A stretch of 38,590 bases of DNA from Parasitella parasitica (Eukaryota; Mucoromycota; Mucoromycetes; Mucorales; Mucoraceae), in NCBI GenBank assembly GCA_025201805.1, contig MU619327.1, positions 94,932 to 133,521 of the forward strand, in the 5' to 3' direction. The first letter of the stretch is position 1, and every line of letters starts with the position of its first letter. Below the pieces are notes generated by a model. It did not search any database. It was not told the DNA's origin and saw only the letters and a program-made list of their open reading frames with translations. Of the stretch, positions 30,344-38,590 are shown one piece after another. The position numbers were made by a program, and so were the translations under genes.

Positions 30344-30510
30344 GTGCCTACGCTGGCTTTACGAAGACACTCACTTTTGAACCATTCCAATATTATGGAA
30401 AAGATGGCACAGTTTTGACTAGCTATTCTACTGTACAAATGGATATTGAGAACCCAACTTACTACTTGACTGACAAGACCTTCTACACTAGAAGACGCCA
30501 CATCAACTAA
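30344..30510 (+). pseudogene. Orphan terminal exon or gene fragment
   Basis: After a run of A and CAG (good 3' splice site at 30341-30343) an open frame of 55 codons reads AYAGFTKTLTFEPFQYYGKD onward and ends HIN then TAA at 30508-30510. The composition is clearly protein-like (aromatic-rich, balanced). No upstream exon can be seen to the left, where repeat relics lie, so it looks like the 3' exon of a gene cut off by rearrangement. The second transposon starts only 6 bp after its stop. Function not recognised. Confidence 0.45.
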
Positions 30511-30515
30511 AGGTG

Positions 30516-30556
30516 CAGGATTTCGCATTCAAAAAATGAAGATGAATAGTTTTTGA
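30516..30556. repeat. Left TIR of second transposon
   Basis: Inverted match to 31847-31888, with one missing base and a few substitutions. Confidence 0.85.
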
Positions 30557-30725
30557 TGGAAGTCATCTTTGAAATAGAAGAAATTCTAAACTAAAAATGA
30601 CAATGGTGATGTAAACGGTACCTAATCGATTAGTATAAAGAAAGAGTTTTTTTTTTGCTGAGTACTGGTAGTAGTAGCCTGCATTTTTTCTTTCCTCATT
30701 TACGATACGTACTACCGTTATTCAA

Positions 30726-31787
30726 ATGTCGACTAATAATGACAACTCTGCTACTTCTTCCTCAAAAAAGCAAAGAACAAGAAGAAACACTCGTATTAGT
30801 GGCCATGTAAAGAAGCTTATCATTGAAAAGTATCTTGATGAAGACTTGTCCATTGCTAAAATTGCGAAACTTTTCAATTTGTCTTGTTCCACAGTTAATC
30901 ATATCGTCGATCGATATATGGAAAGAGGAACTGTAAAAGACAAGTCGCGAGGAGGACGAGTTCAATCGCTCGTAAAACTCACCGAAGAGCACACCAATTT
31001 CATTATCCACCTACTGGACAATGACCCTCAGCTTACGTTAGATAGTATCAGAGACGAACTCTTCAAGAATTTTCCTAATCTTGCTGACAAGGGATTATCC
31101 ACTCAGCAAATTCACAAGCATATTCTTCAAAAGGTTGGTTTTACGCTCAAGAAAACAAAACCTGTAGAAGAAAAAAGAAATTCTCCACAAGTAATTAAAA
31201 GTGGAAGGGATTTCGTAGAGAATTTGCAGCAACTTGGCATCTCATACAAAGCAAATTGTATCTTTGTCGATGAGGCAAACTTCAATGCCAACCTGATTCG
31301 AGGAAAAGGATTGTCAAAGAAAGGAGAAAATGCTGTTGTAAGGACCAAGTCAAAAAGAGCAATCAATATTTCTGTTCTGGCTGGAATTTCTTACAATGGT
31401 ATCGAAGATGTATCCGTGGAGCAAGTTCCTGGAGGCACTATCGCTGAGATCTTTATTGATTTTATCAATCAAATCATTGCAAACATTGACAGAGACAATG
31501 CTCCTCCATATTATTTCATTATGGATAATGCTGGAAGTCACACGGCTCCCAAGATAAGGAAGTATATTGAGAGTACTCGCCATCATGTTCATTTTTTGCC
31601 TGCCTATAGTCCATTCCTCAATCCAATTGAGGAGTGCTTTTCTAAGCTAAAAGGACTCGTTAAAAGAAAGCCTTGGCTCACAACAGCAGAGCTGGTAAAA
31701 TACATTAGGGAATGCAGTCAAAAAATAGCTCAAGAAAACTGCCATGGTTGGGTTAAACATAGCATAAGTTTTTTCCCTAAATGTTAA
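30726..31787 (+). CDS. Tc1/mariner-type DDE transposase (second family)
   Basis: Single exon, 353 residues, typical length. The N terminus is basic and Ser-rich, then a helix-turn-helix (KLIIEKYLDEDLSIAKIAKL; FNLSCSTVNHIVDRY) at about 28-67, and a GGRV linker as in the paired-like DNA-binding part of Tc1 enzymes. Catalytic residues are D182 (FVDEANF), D267 (FIMDNAGSH) and E302 (FLNPIEE), again DD34E. The C-terminal FFPKC ends close to the right TIR. It is intact and could be active, and it may mobilise the truncated copies nearby in trans. It shares only the catalytic core pattern with the transposase at 1683-3011. Confidence 0.95.
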   Translation: MSTNNDNSATSSSKKQRTRRNTRISGHVKKLIIEKYLDEDLSIAKIAKLFNLSCSTVNHIVDRYMERGTVKDKSRGGRVQSLVKLTEEHTNFIIHLLDNDPQLTLDSIRDELFKNFPNLADKGLSTQQIHKHILQKVGFTLKKTKPVEEKRNSPQVIKSGRDFVENLQQLGISYKANCIFVDEANFNANLIRGKGLSKKGENAVVRTKSKRAINISVLAGISYNGIEDVSVEQVPGGTIAEIFIDFINQIIANIDRDNAPPYYFIMDNAGSHTAPKIRKYIESTRHHVHFLPAYSPFLNPIEECFSKLKGLVKRKPWLTTAELVKYIRECSQKIAQENCHGWVKHSISFFPKC

Positions 31788-31846
31788 ACAAAAGAAGAGA
31801 TTTACTGAAATTGATAAAATCATCATCATTAGTCAAGATTTTCTTT

Positions 31847-31888
31847 TCAAAAATTATTGATTTTCATCTTTTTGAATGCGAAATCAGG
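31847..31888. repeat. Right TIR of second transposon
   Basis: Inverted match to 30516-30556, followed by TA. Confidence 0.85.
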
Positions 31889-32071
31889 TACATCATATAT
31901 AAAAGCAGGTCTCACTTTCAATTCACATACTTCAGATACATAATCGTATATGAACATCAGGATCGACTAGAAGAAAGCTTGATAAATCACTTATTGAAGA
32001 ATTTTTGATAGAGATTAAGCGTATCAAAGAGGACACTTCACAATCTGACATTTAATCAGAAACCGGCATTG

Positions 32072-32080
32072 TATAAAAAG
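32072..32080 (+). promoter_or_regulatory. TATA box of the HAD phosphatase gene
   Basis: TATAAAAAG, about 83-91 bp before the ATG at 32163. Confidence 0.55.
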
Positions 32081-32162
32081 AGATCTTATCTCAAGGACAA
32101 GATTACATTTTCTTCCTCTTGTATTACTACTTCTTTATCTTCAGACAAAAAAATAAAACAAA

Positions 32163-33260
32163 ATGGCTCCTACTGCTCTTACCACACCCCCTAGCTTCTC
32201 ACATATTAAGATGGTCGCCTCTGATCTTGATGGTACTCTGATTGTAGGGAAAAACTTCAATGGGTAAATTTCATTACAGTTTCAAATTTGATTCCAATCT
32301 GTCAAAAGAACAAAAAAAAAAAAAAATTAATCTATTTAATCTATCCGCAGTGGTAAAATGACCGAACGTACTGTCAATGCTCTCCAAATGTTAGAAAATA
32401 GAGGCATTCCTATAGCTATGGCATCTGGCCGTCCACCCAGATCTATGGTGCCCTTAGTCAATCAAGCTGGTCTCAAACACCCTTACATTATCAGTTGCAA
32501 TGGTGGTATTGTACTTGATAGTGTCACCAAAGAAGTTATTCGCAAATACTCCATTGACACTGAGGCTGTCCGTGAGTTGATTAAGGAAGTCAAAGCACAT
32601 TTTGGACCTGATGATATCTTAATTGGTGGCGAGAGTAGCACTAGCTTCCGTTGTGAGGAAGCATATGCACAAAAACGCTGGGATTGGGTTGGTAAAGTTT
32701 ACAACCGTATCGGTGATCTTCATTATTTGGCTGATGAAAACAATTCTATTGAGAAACTCATGATTTTGCATCGTGAGTGGCCTGCTGATGAGCTGTTTTA
32801 TTATCTTCAAAAGAATGTGTTGACTGATCCCAAATGGAAGAGTATGATTCATTACACCTTCTCCAGTCCTTATTTTGTCGAGGTTTCTGCTGTTGGTGTA
32901 TGTAAAGCAACTGCTCTCAAGGATTTAGTTGGCAAGCTCAATGTCAAGCCTTCTGAACTAATTGCTTTTGGTGATATGCCCAACGACTGTGAGATGCTTG
33001 AATTTGCTGGTTGGTATACGTCAAATGAAGGGATGATATGTGCATTGACATTTGCTTAGGTACTGGTGTTGCTATGGGCAATGGTCATCAGAGCGTCAAA
33101 GATGTAGCAGGTACTTATATATATATAAGTTGCAATTCAATCATATAAGCGTTTATTAAATGGTAATCATTTATTAGACTTGATTACTGCTGATAACGAT
33201 AAAGACGGTGTTGCCATTGTTTTAGAACAAGTTAATGAGCAGCTTTTTCAAGTTATTTAA
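32163..33260 (+). CDS. Cof-type HAD-superfamily phosphatase
   Basis: Four exons (32163-32263, 32351-33009, 33060-33110, 33178-33260) give 297 residues. HAD motif I is DLDGTL at residues 21-26 (nucleophile D21, acid/base D23). Motif II is in MASGRPP near 55, the motif III lysine is in VCKATAL near 217, and motif IV is GDMPND near 240. The large middle insertion is a type-IIB (Cof) cap. After splicing, GTGVAMGNGH and ITADNDKDGVA follow, the normal family ending. It probably dephosphorylates small sugar phosphates or similar metabolites in the cytosol; the exact substrate cannot be told from sequence. Intron 2 uses the GTTGGT donor; the nearby GTATAC donor would break the frame. Confidence 0.92.
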
Positions 33261-33551
33261 TTATAATTGCATTTAGATCCTATAGAACTTGAACATTCTC
33301 TTCATTTTTTGTTTCACATAAAAACGTCCTTGAAGAATAAAAAATTATCATTCACCAAACATAATCTCTCTTGTAAGCTGACTGAAATGTCATCATCTCA
33401 TATAAATGCTTTCTTTTTTCTTTCATTCTTGTAATCAAATGACATGACCAAACCACAAAGTTGAATATGAAATGTTAACAATGAGAATGGAGTTGTTTCG
33501 TCAATATCATTAAATAAAAGAAAATATGCCTCTGCTTTTCCTTCGTCTTAA

Positions 33552-33553
<2 letters not shown>

Positions 33554-33615
<62 letters not shown>
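33554..33615. repeat. 62-nt poly-T run
   Basis: Uninterrupted T62 on the plus strand, about 290 bp after the HAD gene. Read on the minus strand it is a long poly-A, as at the 3' end of a retroposed sequence. Confidence 0.95.
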
Positions 33616-33618
<3 letters not shown>

Positions 33619-34205
33619 GGTACCATTACTGCATCAGCGTTTTTCTACCAAATCAGAAGTCTGAAAAGTTTAAAAAAGCCTATTTAATGATAGATCGTAG
33701 CTAAATCACTAATATTTTAACAGAAACTCGAACATTTAACAAATGTTTTACATTTTCTGGTATCACCAGCCTTAGATCACCCTCTTGATTGAACGCACAA
33801 TCAACAAAAAAGTTCATGCGAAAGACAATCGTCTACTTTCCACAAGTGATGCTGGGATGCGATGTATCCAATACTTTTAACATTAGATGTTCCCAGGTAT
33901 ATACTCATACTTTTCCAACTTTTGGGCATCGGGATGCTTTATACTGTATCGAGATGGCATCAAGCAAAGTTTAAGACCTTCTTTCAACACATCAATCATT
34001 TTCAAAACAAGCTTTTGCAAATAAAAACAGAGTCTAATATTCACAAATCAAACAATTAATTTAGTGCGCCGTTTCCACACACAGTGCCGTTATCCAACTT
34101 GGAACTGCGTGAATTACAAAAAAAACAAAGTACAATCTCGAATTACTTTTAATTGTATTAAAAAATATGCTGTTTTCTTAATGAAAAGCTAGTACTTTCA
34201 AACAT
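33616..34205. other. Spacer with possible retroposed remnant
   Basis: Between the poly-T and the uL4 stop there is no intact gene. On the minus strand a 25-codon frame (about 33875-33952, MPSRYSIKHPDAQKLEKYEY start) looks coding and lies upstream of the poly-A. It may be the tail of a retroposed transcript. Confidence 0.35.
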
Positions 34206-35551
34206 TTAGTCGGAACGAAGAGTTTCCAAGAACTTCTTAGAAGCGACAGTCTTGGGGTTACGCTTCTTTTGAACCTTGGCGACCTTACCAGCGGCAACCT
34301 TCTCGGCGTTGACGAGTTCAGCACGACGGAGAACTTGAGCATAAGGGTTAAGGCGGTTCATGACACCTTGGTTCTTGAGAGGGTTCTTCTTTTGAGTGAA
34401 GGGACGCTTGTGGTGCTTGTTACCAGCGGGACGAACAACGGATTGGATTTCATCAGAGTTGATGAGACGAGCAACATCAGGGTTGGTCATGATGTGAGCA
34501 GGCAAGACGTAGTCCTTCTTCAAGGTAGCGGGGGTTTCATAGGTACCGTAGAGCTCATCGAGGAGAGCAATAGCGGATTGAGTCCAAATGATGAAACGAC
34601 CGAGATGTCCACCAGGAGCGAGTTGCAAGAGGTTAAGACGGCGGACGTTGACGAGCTCAAGACCGGGCAAGTTACGGAAAGCCTTGACAAGACCGTTGTC
34701 TTCATTGTAGATGACAAGAGGACCACGACGTTGTCTGTGACGACGGTTACGGAGCTTACCTTGACCGGCACGGAGTTTGCGAGAGTTGGAGACCTTGACA
34801 ACATCAGAGTAGGCGTTGATAGCCTTCAACAAAGCAACAGCTTCCTTGGTCTTGGTCAACTTCTCGATGGAGTCGGAAACAACGAGAGGGACTTCCTCGA
34901 TTTTCTCAACACGGTGACCACGAGCCATAACCAAAGAGGGAAGGGCAGAAGCAGCCAAAGCGGAAGCAGTAGCAAAGCGCTTTTGGTTGAGGTTAGTCTT
35001 AATGTGCCACTTTCTCCAGGTCTTGGTAGGAGCGAACATACGACCACCACGACACATGTTACCGAAAGCAGCTTGACCAGCACGGTGAGTACCGGAACCA
35101 TTGACACGAGGAATACGAGCAACAGCACGACCAGTACCCCAAGACTCGGCAGAGGTTTGCTCACCAGCCTTGTCAGAGACAGCATAAGCTTGACGCTTGT
35201 TCTTGGCCATGTTGGTGTGGACAAAGTTGACAATGTCAGGACGAATGGGGGCCTTGAAAACGGCAGGAAGAGGGACGGTAGAAGCGACGTTCTTACCACA
35301 CTCGGTATAGACGTTGAGAACAGGTCTGGCAGCGGACTAATTTCAAGAATCAAACAGTTAGTAAACAATATTATGTGCACACAAAAAAAAGAGAAGGATA
35401 CAAGGCTGAAATTAGACCATCCATCCATACTGATGTACTGTCCATTTACGGCGGAAAATTACCATCGATCTAGACATTCATCAACGTATCGACCTATGAA
35501 TTATATATTTTCGACATTGTATCCTTCTCTTTCAGAGATCAACTATACCAT
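34206..35551 (-). CDS. RPL4: 60S ribosomal protein uL4 (RPL4)
   Basis: Two exons: 35551-35549, containing only the ATG, and 35336-34206. They give 377 residues. After the ATG the protein reads [16 protein letters not shown], then [20 protein letters not shown], the conserved uL4 N terminus. The long internal loop ([30 protein letters not shown]) is the extension that lines the exit tunnel, and the C terminus is a basic eukaryote-specific tail. It is a structural protein of the large subunit. The 212-nt intron is much longer than any other here, has a perfect TACTAAC branch site (35364-35358) and a 16-bp inverted repeat. Codon use is strongly biased, as expected for a very highly expressed gene. 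Confidence 0.95.
35388..35532 (-). repeat. 16-bp inverted repeat inside the uL4 intron
   Basis: Arms at 35388-35403 and 35517-35532 are perfectly complementary (TTGTATCCTTCTCTTT with its reverse complement) and separated by 113 nt. In the transcript the first arm starts 16 nt after the donor GT and the second ends about 24 nt before the branch site, so pairing would bring donor and branch site together. Confidence 0.85.
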
Positions 35552-36136
35552 TTGAGAGTTCGAGCAAAAAAAGAGGAGGAATCAAAGGTTTGTGCATTTG
35601 CAAATGGATTATAGAATTCCTTCAAGCGGTGACCGGACTGACCGAACACTGGATAGAAGCACCGCAACTACAAATAAGGCCATCGCCACTATGATAATGT
35701 TACCCCTTCTTTTTCCTTGTCTCGTCAACCACTCCTAGAAAGAAGATAGTCGAAAGAATCACTGTCTATTGTCACTCAAAGATGTGTAAAAAGATTTAGG
35801 ATAGGAATCGGGCAGCGTAGGAGAGGAAAATCTGTAATTAAATAGATTGTGAATTCGTTCGAGGCGGTTGCTGTAACTTGCACAAGCTACTAGAAGCAAG
35901 ATTCTTATTTCCATGTGCAGTTTGAACGAATGAATGATATTTTAGCCAAATGATTAAGATATAGAGTACTAGAAAATAATTAGTTGCTTCAGTCAGCCTA
36001 GTTCTTTCATATTCTGTGAATGAATGCTGTCTCTGACTGCACATGAGTTTTACTAGTACTCAAATTTTTAATGGTACAGCCGAAACAGCGGTACATCTGA
36101 AAGGGGAGTCTACAGGTATCACTATTTTACATAATA
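35552..36136. other. uL4 promoter region and flank of the Helitron
   Basis: No supported gene. A 44-codon frame at 35604-35738 is divergent from uL4 but has no family features. Confidence 0.5.
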
Positions 36137-36228
36137 ACGAGCTGTATCACACCGCCACGTTCGGTTAAATTTTCACCTTCGCTTCGCTACGGTAAATTTA
36201 CCCTTCACTAAAGCGGTGTACAGCTCGT
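36137..36228 (-). repeat. Large hairpin, candidate Helitron 3' terminal structure
   Basis: Arms 36137-36155 and 36213-36228 pair over 16 bp (ACGAGCTGTA plus CACCGC with GCGGTG plus TACAGCTCGT, 3-nt bulge). Inside is a second imperfect inverted repeat around GGTAAATTTACC (36191-36202). It lies 60 bp after the helicase stop codon in the direction of transcription, where Helitrons carry their terminal hairpin. A canonical CTRR end right after it is not evident. Confidence 0.6.
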
Positions 36229-36289
36229 GCTGCCGCAGGCCTGTTTTACCATTGAAATAAAGTGCTTATAATTTGAATTTTATTTGTTC

Positions 36290-38590
36290 TTATGCATTGT
36301 AGAAAACTTCTTGATAAACGATATTGTGAGTATATGACCCAGTATGATTGTCTATTCGGGATATATCATCAGAGATCATTACTTTGATAGAAGTTGGCGT
36401 CCTCACACGCGATAATGCGACATACAGTTGACCGTGACCAAATAAATGGCCTGGCAGGTACAAACCAACAGAATTTAGCGTTTGCCCTTGCGACTTGTTG
36501 ATGGTCATCGCAAATGCCAGTCTTACGGGAAACTGGATTCGTTGAAAATCAAAAGGTGAGAGGCCTTCAGTGGCAAGAGAAATGAATTTGATTTTAGGGA
36601 TAAGAACAATGTTGCCAGCATTGGGCCCAGTAGCAATGATTGCTTCGATGACATTCGTCATGAGAGAGTTGACGATTAATCTCGTACCATTACAGATGCC
36701 AGCCGCAGGATCAATATTTCTGATTGCCATAATTGGAGCACCAATTTTCAAATCAAGAATATGAGGAGGCAAAGACCCATTTTCGATGGTGTTAAGCATC
36801 TCAACCGGCATTGTCAATTGAGATTCATCTTCGCAGGCTTGATCACTACTGACGTACGACATTTTGCGCCCTTCAATACACTCCAAGAGTATATCGTTTA
36901 TCACCTTGACATCTCTGTTTTTTGCAGTCAAGATAGCCCTCCCAGCAAAGTAATTAAGACTGTTGGCCGCAGTCGCAATATCAAAGAATATGCTTCTTAT
37001 CAAATTAATCAAATTATCTCCAGGTATGAGCATCTCCTCAGGAATTTGGATAAAATCTGTAGGTATGTCTCTGGGCAGAGTAATTGTAGGAACAGTACCT
37101 TGACCAACCTGAAGTAGATAATCAGCGAACTGTTGAAGTTCATTGGCAAGACCTGGATTGTCAGTTTGAAGAGCCTGTTGAACTCTCATGTTTGTGTGCA
37201 ATTTCATTGAGACCACCAATGGCCAAAAGCATGCTTTGTTCAAGCACTGGCCGACAATAACCGATCTGCTGGCACCACGGATTATCGGTAAAATCTGACG
37301 AAAATCTCCACCAAAAACCATGAGAAGGCCACCAAAAGGGAGATCAGCATTCATTATATCACGAAATGAGCGATCAACTGTTGCTATCAAGTCCTTGCTA
37401 ATCATTGAACATTCATCCCAAACAATAATTTTTGCTCTTTGGATAAATGATGCTATATTAGAGCGGGGCGAAATGTCGCACATGCTAGTATTGCCTACTT
37501 CTAAAGGTATCTTGAAGGTAGAGTGAGCAGTACGTCCGCCTTTGAGCAACAATGCAGCAGTTCCACTTGATGCCACAGCAATTGCAATATGACCTTCTCG
37601 TCTCACACGATTAAGAAGTGCATTAAACACAAATGTCTTACCAGTACCACCTGGACCATCAACGAAGAAAATGCGGGATCCTTGGGGATTTTCGAGAAAA
37701 GCAGATGCTTTAATAGCATCATAAACTAAAGCTTGGCTTTCATTGAAAGGCAAAAGATCAGGATCAGATGCATCTAATGATTCAGCATACAGCAGACTAT
37801 GCATTCTCTCATAAGTGTTGGAGTGGTTTGTGGTTCTATCGGTTCGGGTATCAGTATTGGGAAATACGCTGCTGAACCCTTCCATTGACTTCAAATCATA
37901 ACAATGGTCTGCCAAGATATCATTTAAGTCCAAGAGACAGTGCTCATACATTTCAGTAGAAATTTCGAAGCGAAGCTCTTGCACATTTCTTGGATCTCGT
38001 TGATACGCAAAGAGATAATCCTCAGCCATACTTTCTTTATGATCCAACCATAATTGATATGGATCAGTTACACCACTGAATGCGATCAGAATGCAGAATA
38101 GCTTTCTCAAAGAAGCTGGAGTTTGCGACAAAGACGCCTCAGTCATAGCTGCAGACCATTCAGTATCATCTGCCAAAAGCCCTAGAGCGCGTGCGGCAGC
38201 TTGAAAAGTGGGATGCAACTGACCATTAATGATGCGAAGATCTGTAAACGACTTAGCACCAGGAACATGCAAGAGTAAGAGCCGAAGATGGTATTTTTCA
38301 ATATCTCTTGGCGAAACGGTATACATGCGGCCAATAGTACCTCCAAAGCCACTCTGTCTTGGTTTCCAATAGCGCTGTCTTGGAGGAGTCTTGTGAAAAG
38401 TATAATGCTCGCAAAAGTTGATGTATAGGGTTGCCATTGCTTGTTCATCAGTTGATGTATAGGGTTGCCATTGCTTGTTCATCAGTTGGGTTTTCCAAAT
38501 TGTATGTAAACCAAGCCTCCAAGGTGCTCGCAGGCATATTACGACGTAAAACGTCTGCAGGGCGGTCATTCTCGTTATAGCAAATAACAC
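36290..38590 (-). pseudogene. Helitron Pif1-type helicase, 3' portion, frame-damaged and cut by the window edge
   Basis: A minus-strand frame is open to the right edge and ends in TAA at 36290. It shows a Pif1-family superfamily-1 helicase: Walker A GPGGTGKT near frame residue 313, Walker B VWDECSM near 392, VFGGDFRQILP, and the late motifs MTINKSQGQTL and HGQLYVALSRVRT. In Helitrons this domain follows the Rep HUH nuclease in one polyprotein; the Rep part must lie to the right of the window. Upstream of the segment TPPRQRYWKPRQSGFGG, the true frame is shifted by a 34-bp tandem duplication (38417-38484), which puts a TGA at 38450-38448 in the original frame. The long open frame across this point is therefore partly in a wrong frame. 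Confidence 0.85.
38417..38484. repeat. 34-bp tandem duplication in the Helitron helicase
   Basis: Two identical 34-bp units (38417-38450 and 38451-38484), followed by a further 4 bp of the unit. Because 34 is not a multiple of 3, it shifts the reading frame. Removing one unit makes the flanking coding sequence continuous. Confidence 0.95.

Larger units (their letters stand above)
30516..31888 (+). mobile_element. Second Tc1/mariner-type transposon, near-complete
   Basis: About 1.37 kb with 41-42-bp inverted ends (30516-30556 and 31847-31888; core GATTTCGCATTCAAAAA). A TA flanks the right end (31889-31890); the left flank is TG (30514-30515), which may be a mutated TA. It carries an uninterrupted transposase gene. 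Relic ends of the same family lie at 28454-28691. Confidence 0.88.

Noticed and set aside
34269-35555. 428-codon plus-strand frame
   Set aside because: Antisense shadow of the uL4 gene; Ser/Thr/Val-rich composition comes from the complementary biased codons.
1-38590. CRISPR arrays, bacterial operons or Shine-Dalgarno sites
   Set aside because: Spliced eukaryotic genes throughout; no spaced direct-repeat array with unique spacers was seen. The 23-bp iterons lie in transposon ends and have degenerate spacers.

Overview
The window looks like AT-rich nuclear DNA of a filamentous fungus, most likely an early-diverging one (Mucoromycota/Mucorales). That is an inference from four things: genes with small GT-AG introns of about 50-70 nt, eukaryote-only genes (20S proteasome subunit, ribosomal protein uL4, tricalbin, TMX2-like protein, homeobox), intact Tc1/mariner-type transposons with the DD34E signature, and a Helitron-type Pif1 helicase. 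I could not run any database search. Gene models were built by hand from reading frames, splice signals and family knowledge, and the exon phases close in every multi-exon model given.

Layout. 1-750: an edge-truncated low-complexity/coiled-coil reading frame (-) beside a tRNA-Asp(GTC). 1495-3213: a complete Tc1/mariner-like element whose terminal inverted repeats (TIRs) are built of 23-bp iterons. 4049-8004: NADPH:quinone reductase (ZTA1-like), a small secreted protein, and a six-exon ribokinase. 8303-10934: three loci of a small signal-peptide/single-TM protein family, the third broken by a frameshift. 11657-12909: proteasome alpha-6 subunit, whose first coding exon is only the ATG. 13143-13693: an unassigned coding fragment (-) and a 50-residue Cys-rich microprotein gene with a TATA box. 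14773-16540: pyruvate decarboxylase. 17471-18562: Old Yellow Enzyme (-). 19146-20317: TMX2-like thioredoxin-fold membrane protein (-) with a GC-AG intron. 20559-20855: a possible unrecognised two-exon small gene (-). 21937-22371: a compact homeodomain protein. 22918-27736: a seven-exon tricalbin (membrane-contact-site tether, -).

28454-31888 is a transposon-rich stretch. It holds truncated ends of a second Tc1/mariner family, a lone pogo/Tigger-like terminus, an orphan terminal exon, and an intact copy of the second family. 32163-33260: a Cof-type HAD phosphatase. 33554-33615: a 62-nt poly-T run. 34206-35551: ribosomal protein uL4 (-), again with an ATG-only first exon and a 212-nt intron carrying a perfect 16-bp inverted repeat. 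36137-38590: the 3' part of a Helitron, with a terminal-type hairpin and a Pif1 helicase frame damaged by a 34-bp tandem duplication.

The cellular genes do not form a pathway cluster. They are ordinary single genes (fermentative and redox enzymes, sugar kinase, proteasome, ribosome, ER and contact-site proteins) with transposons in the gaps. The least expected signals are the iteron-built transposon ends, the small membrane-protein family cluster, the structured uL4 intron, and several short coding units that a length cut-off would miss.
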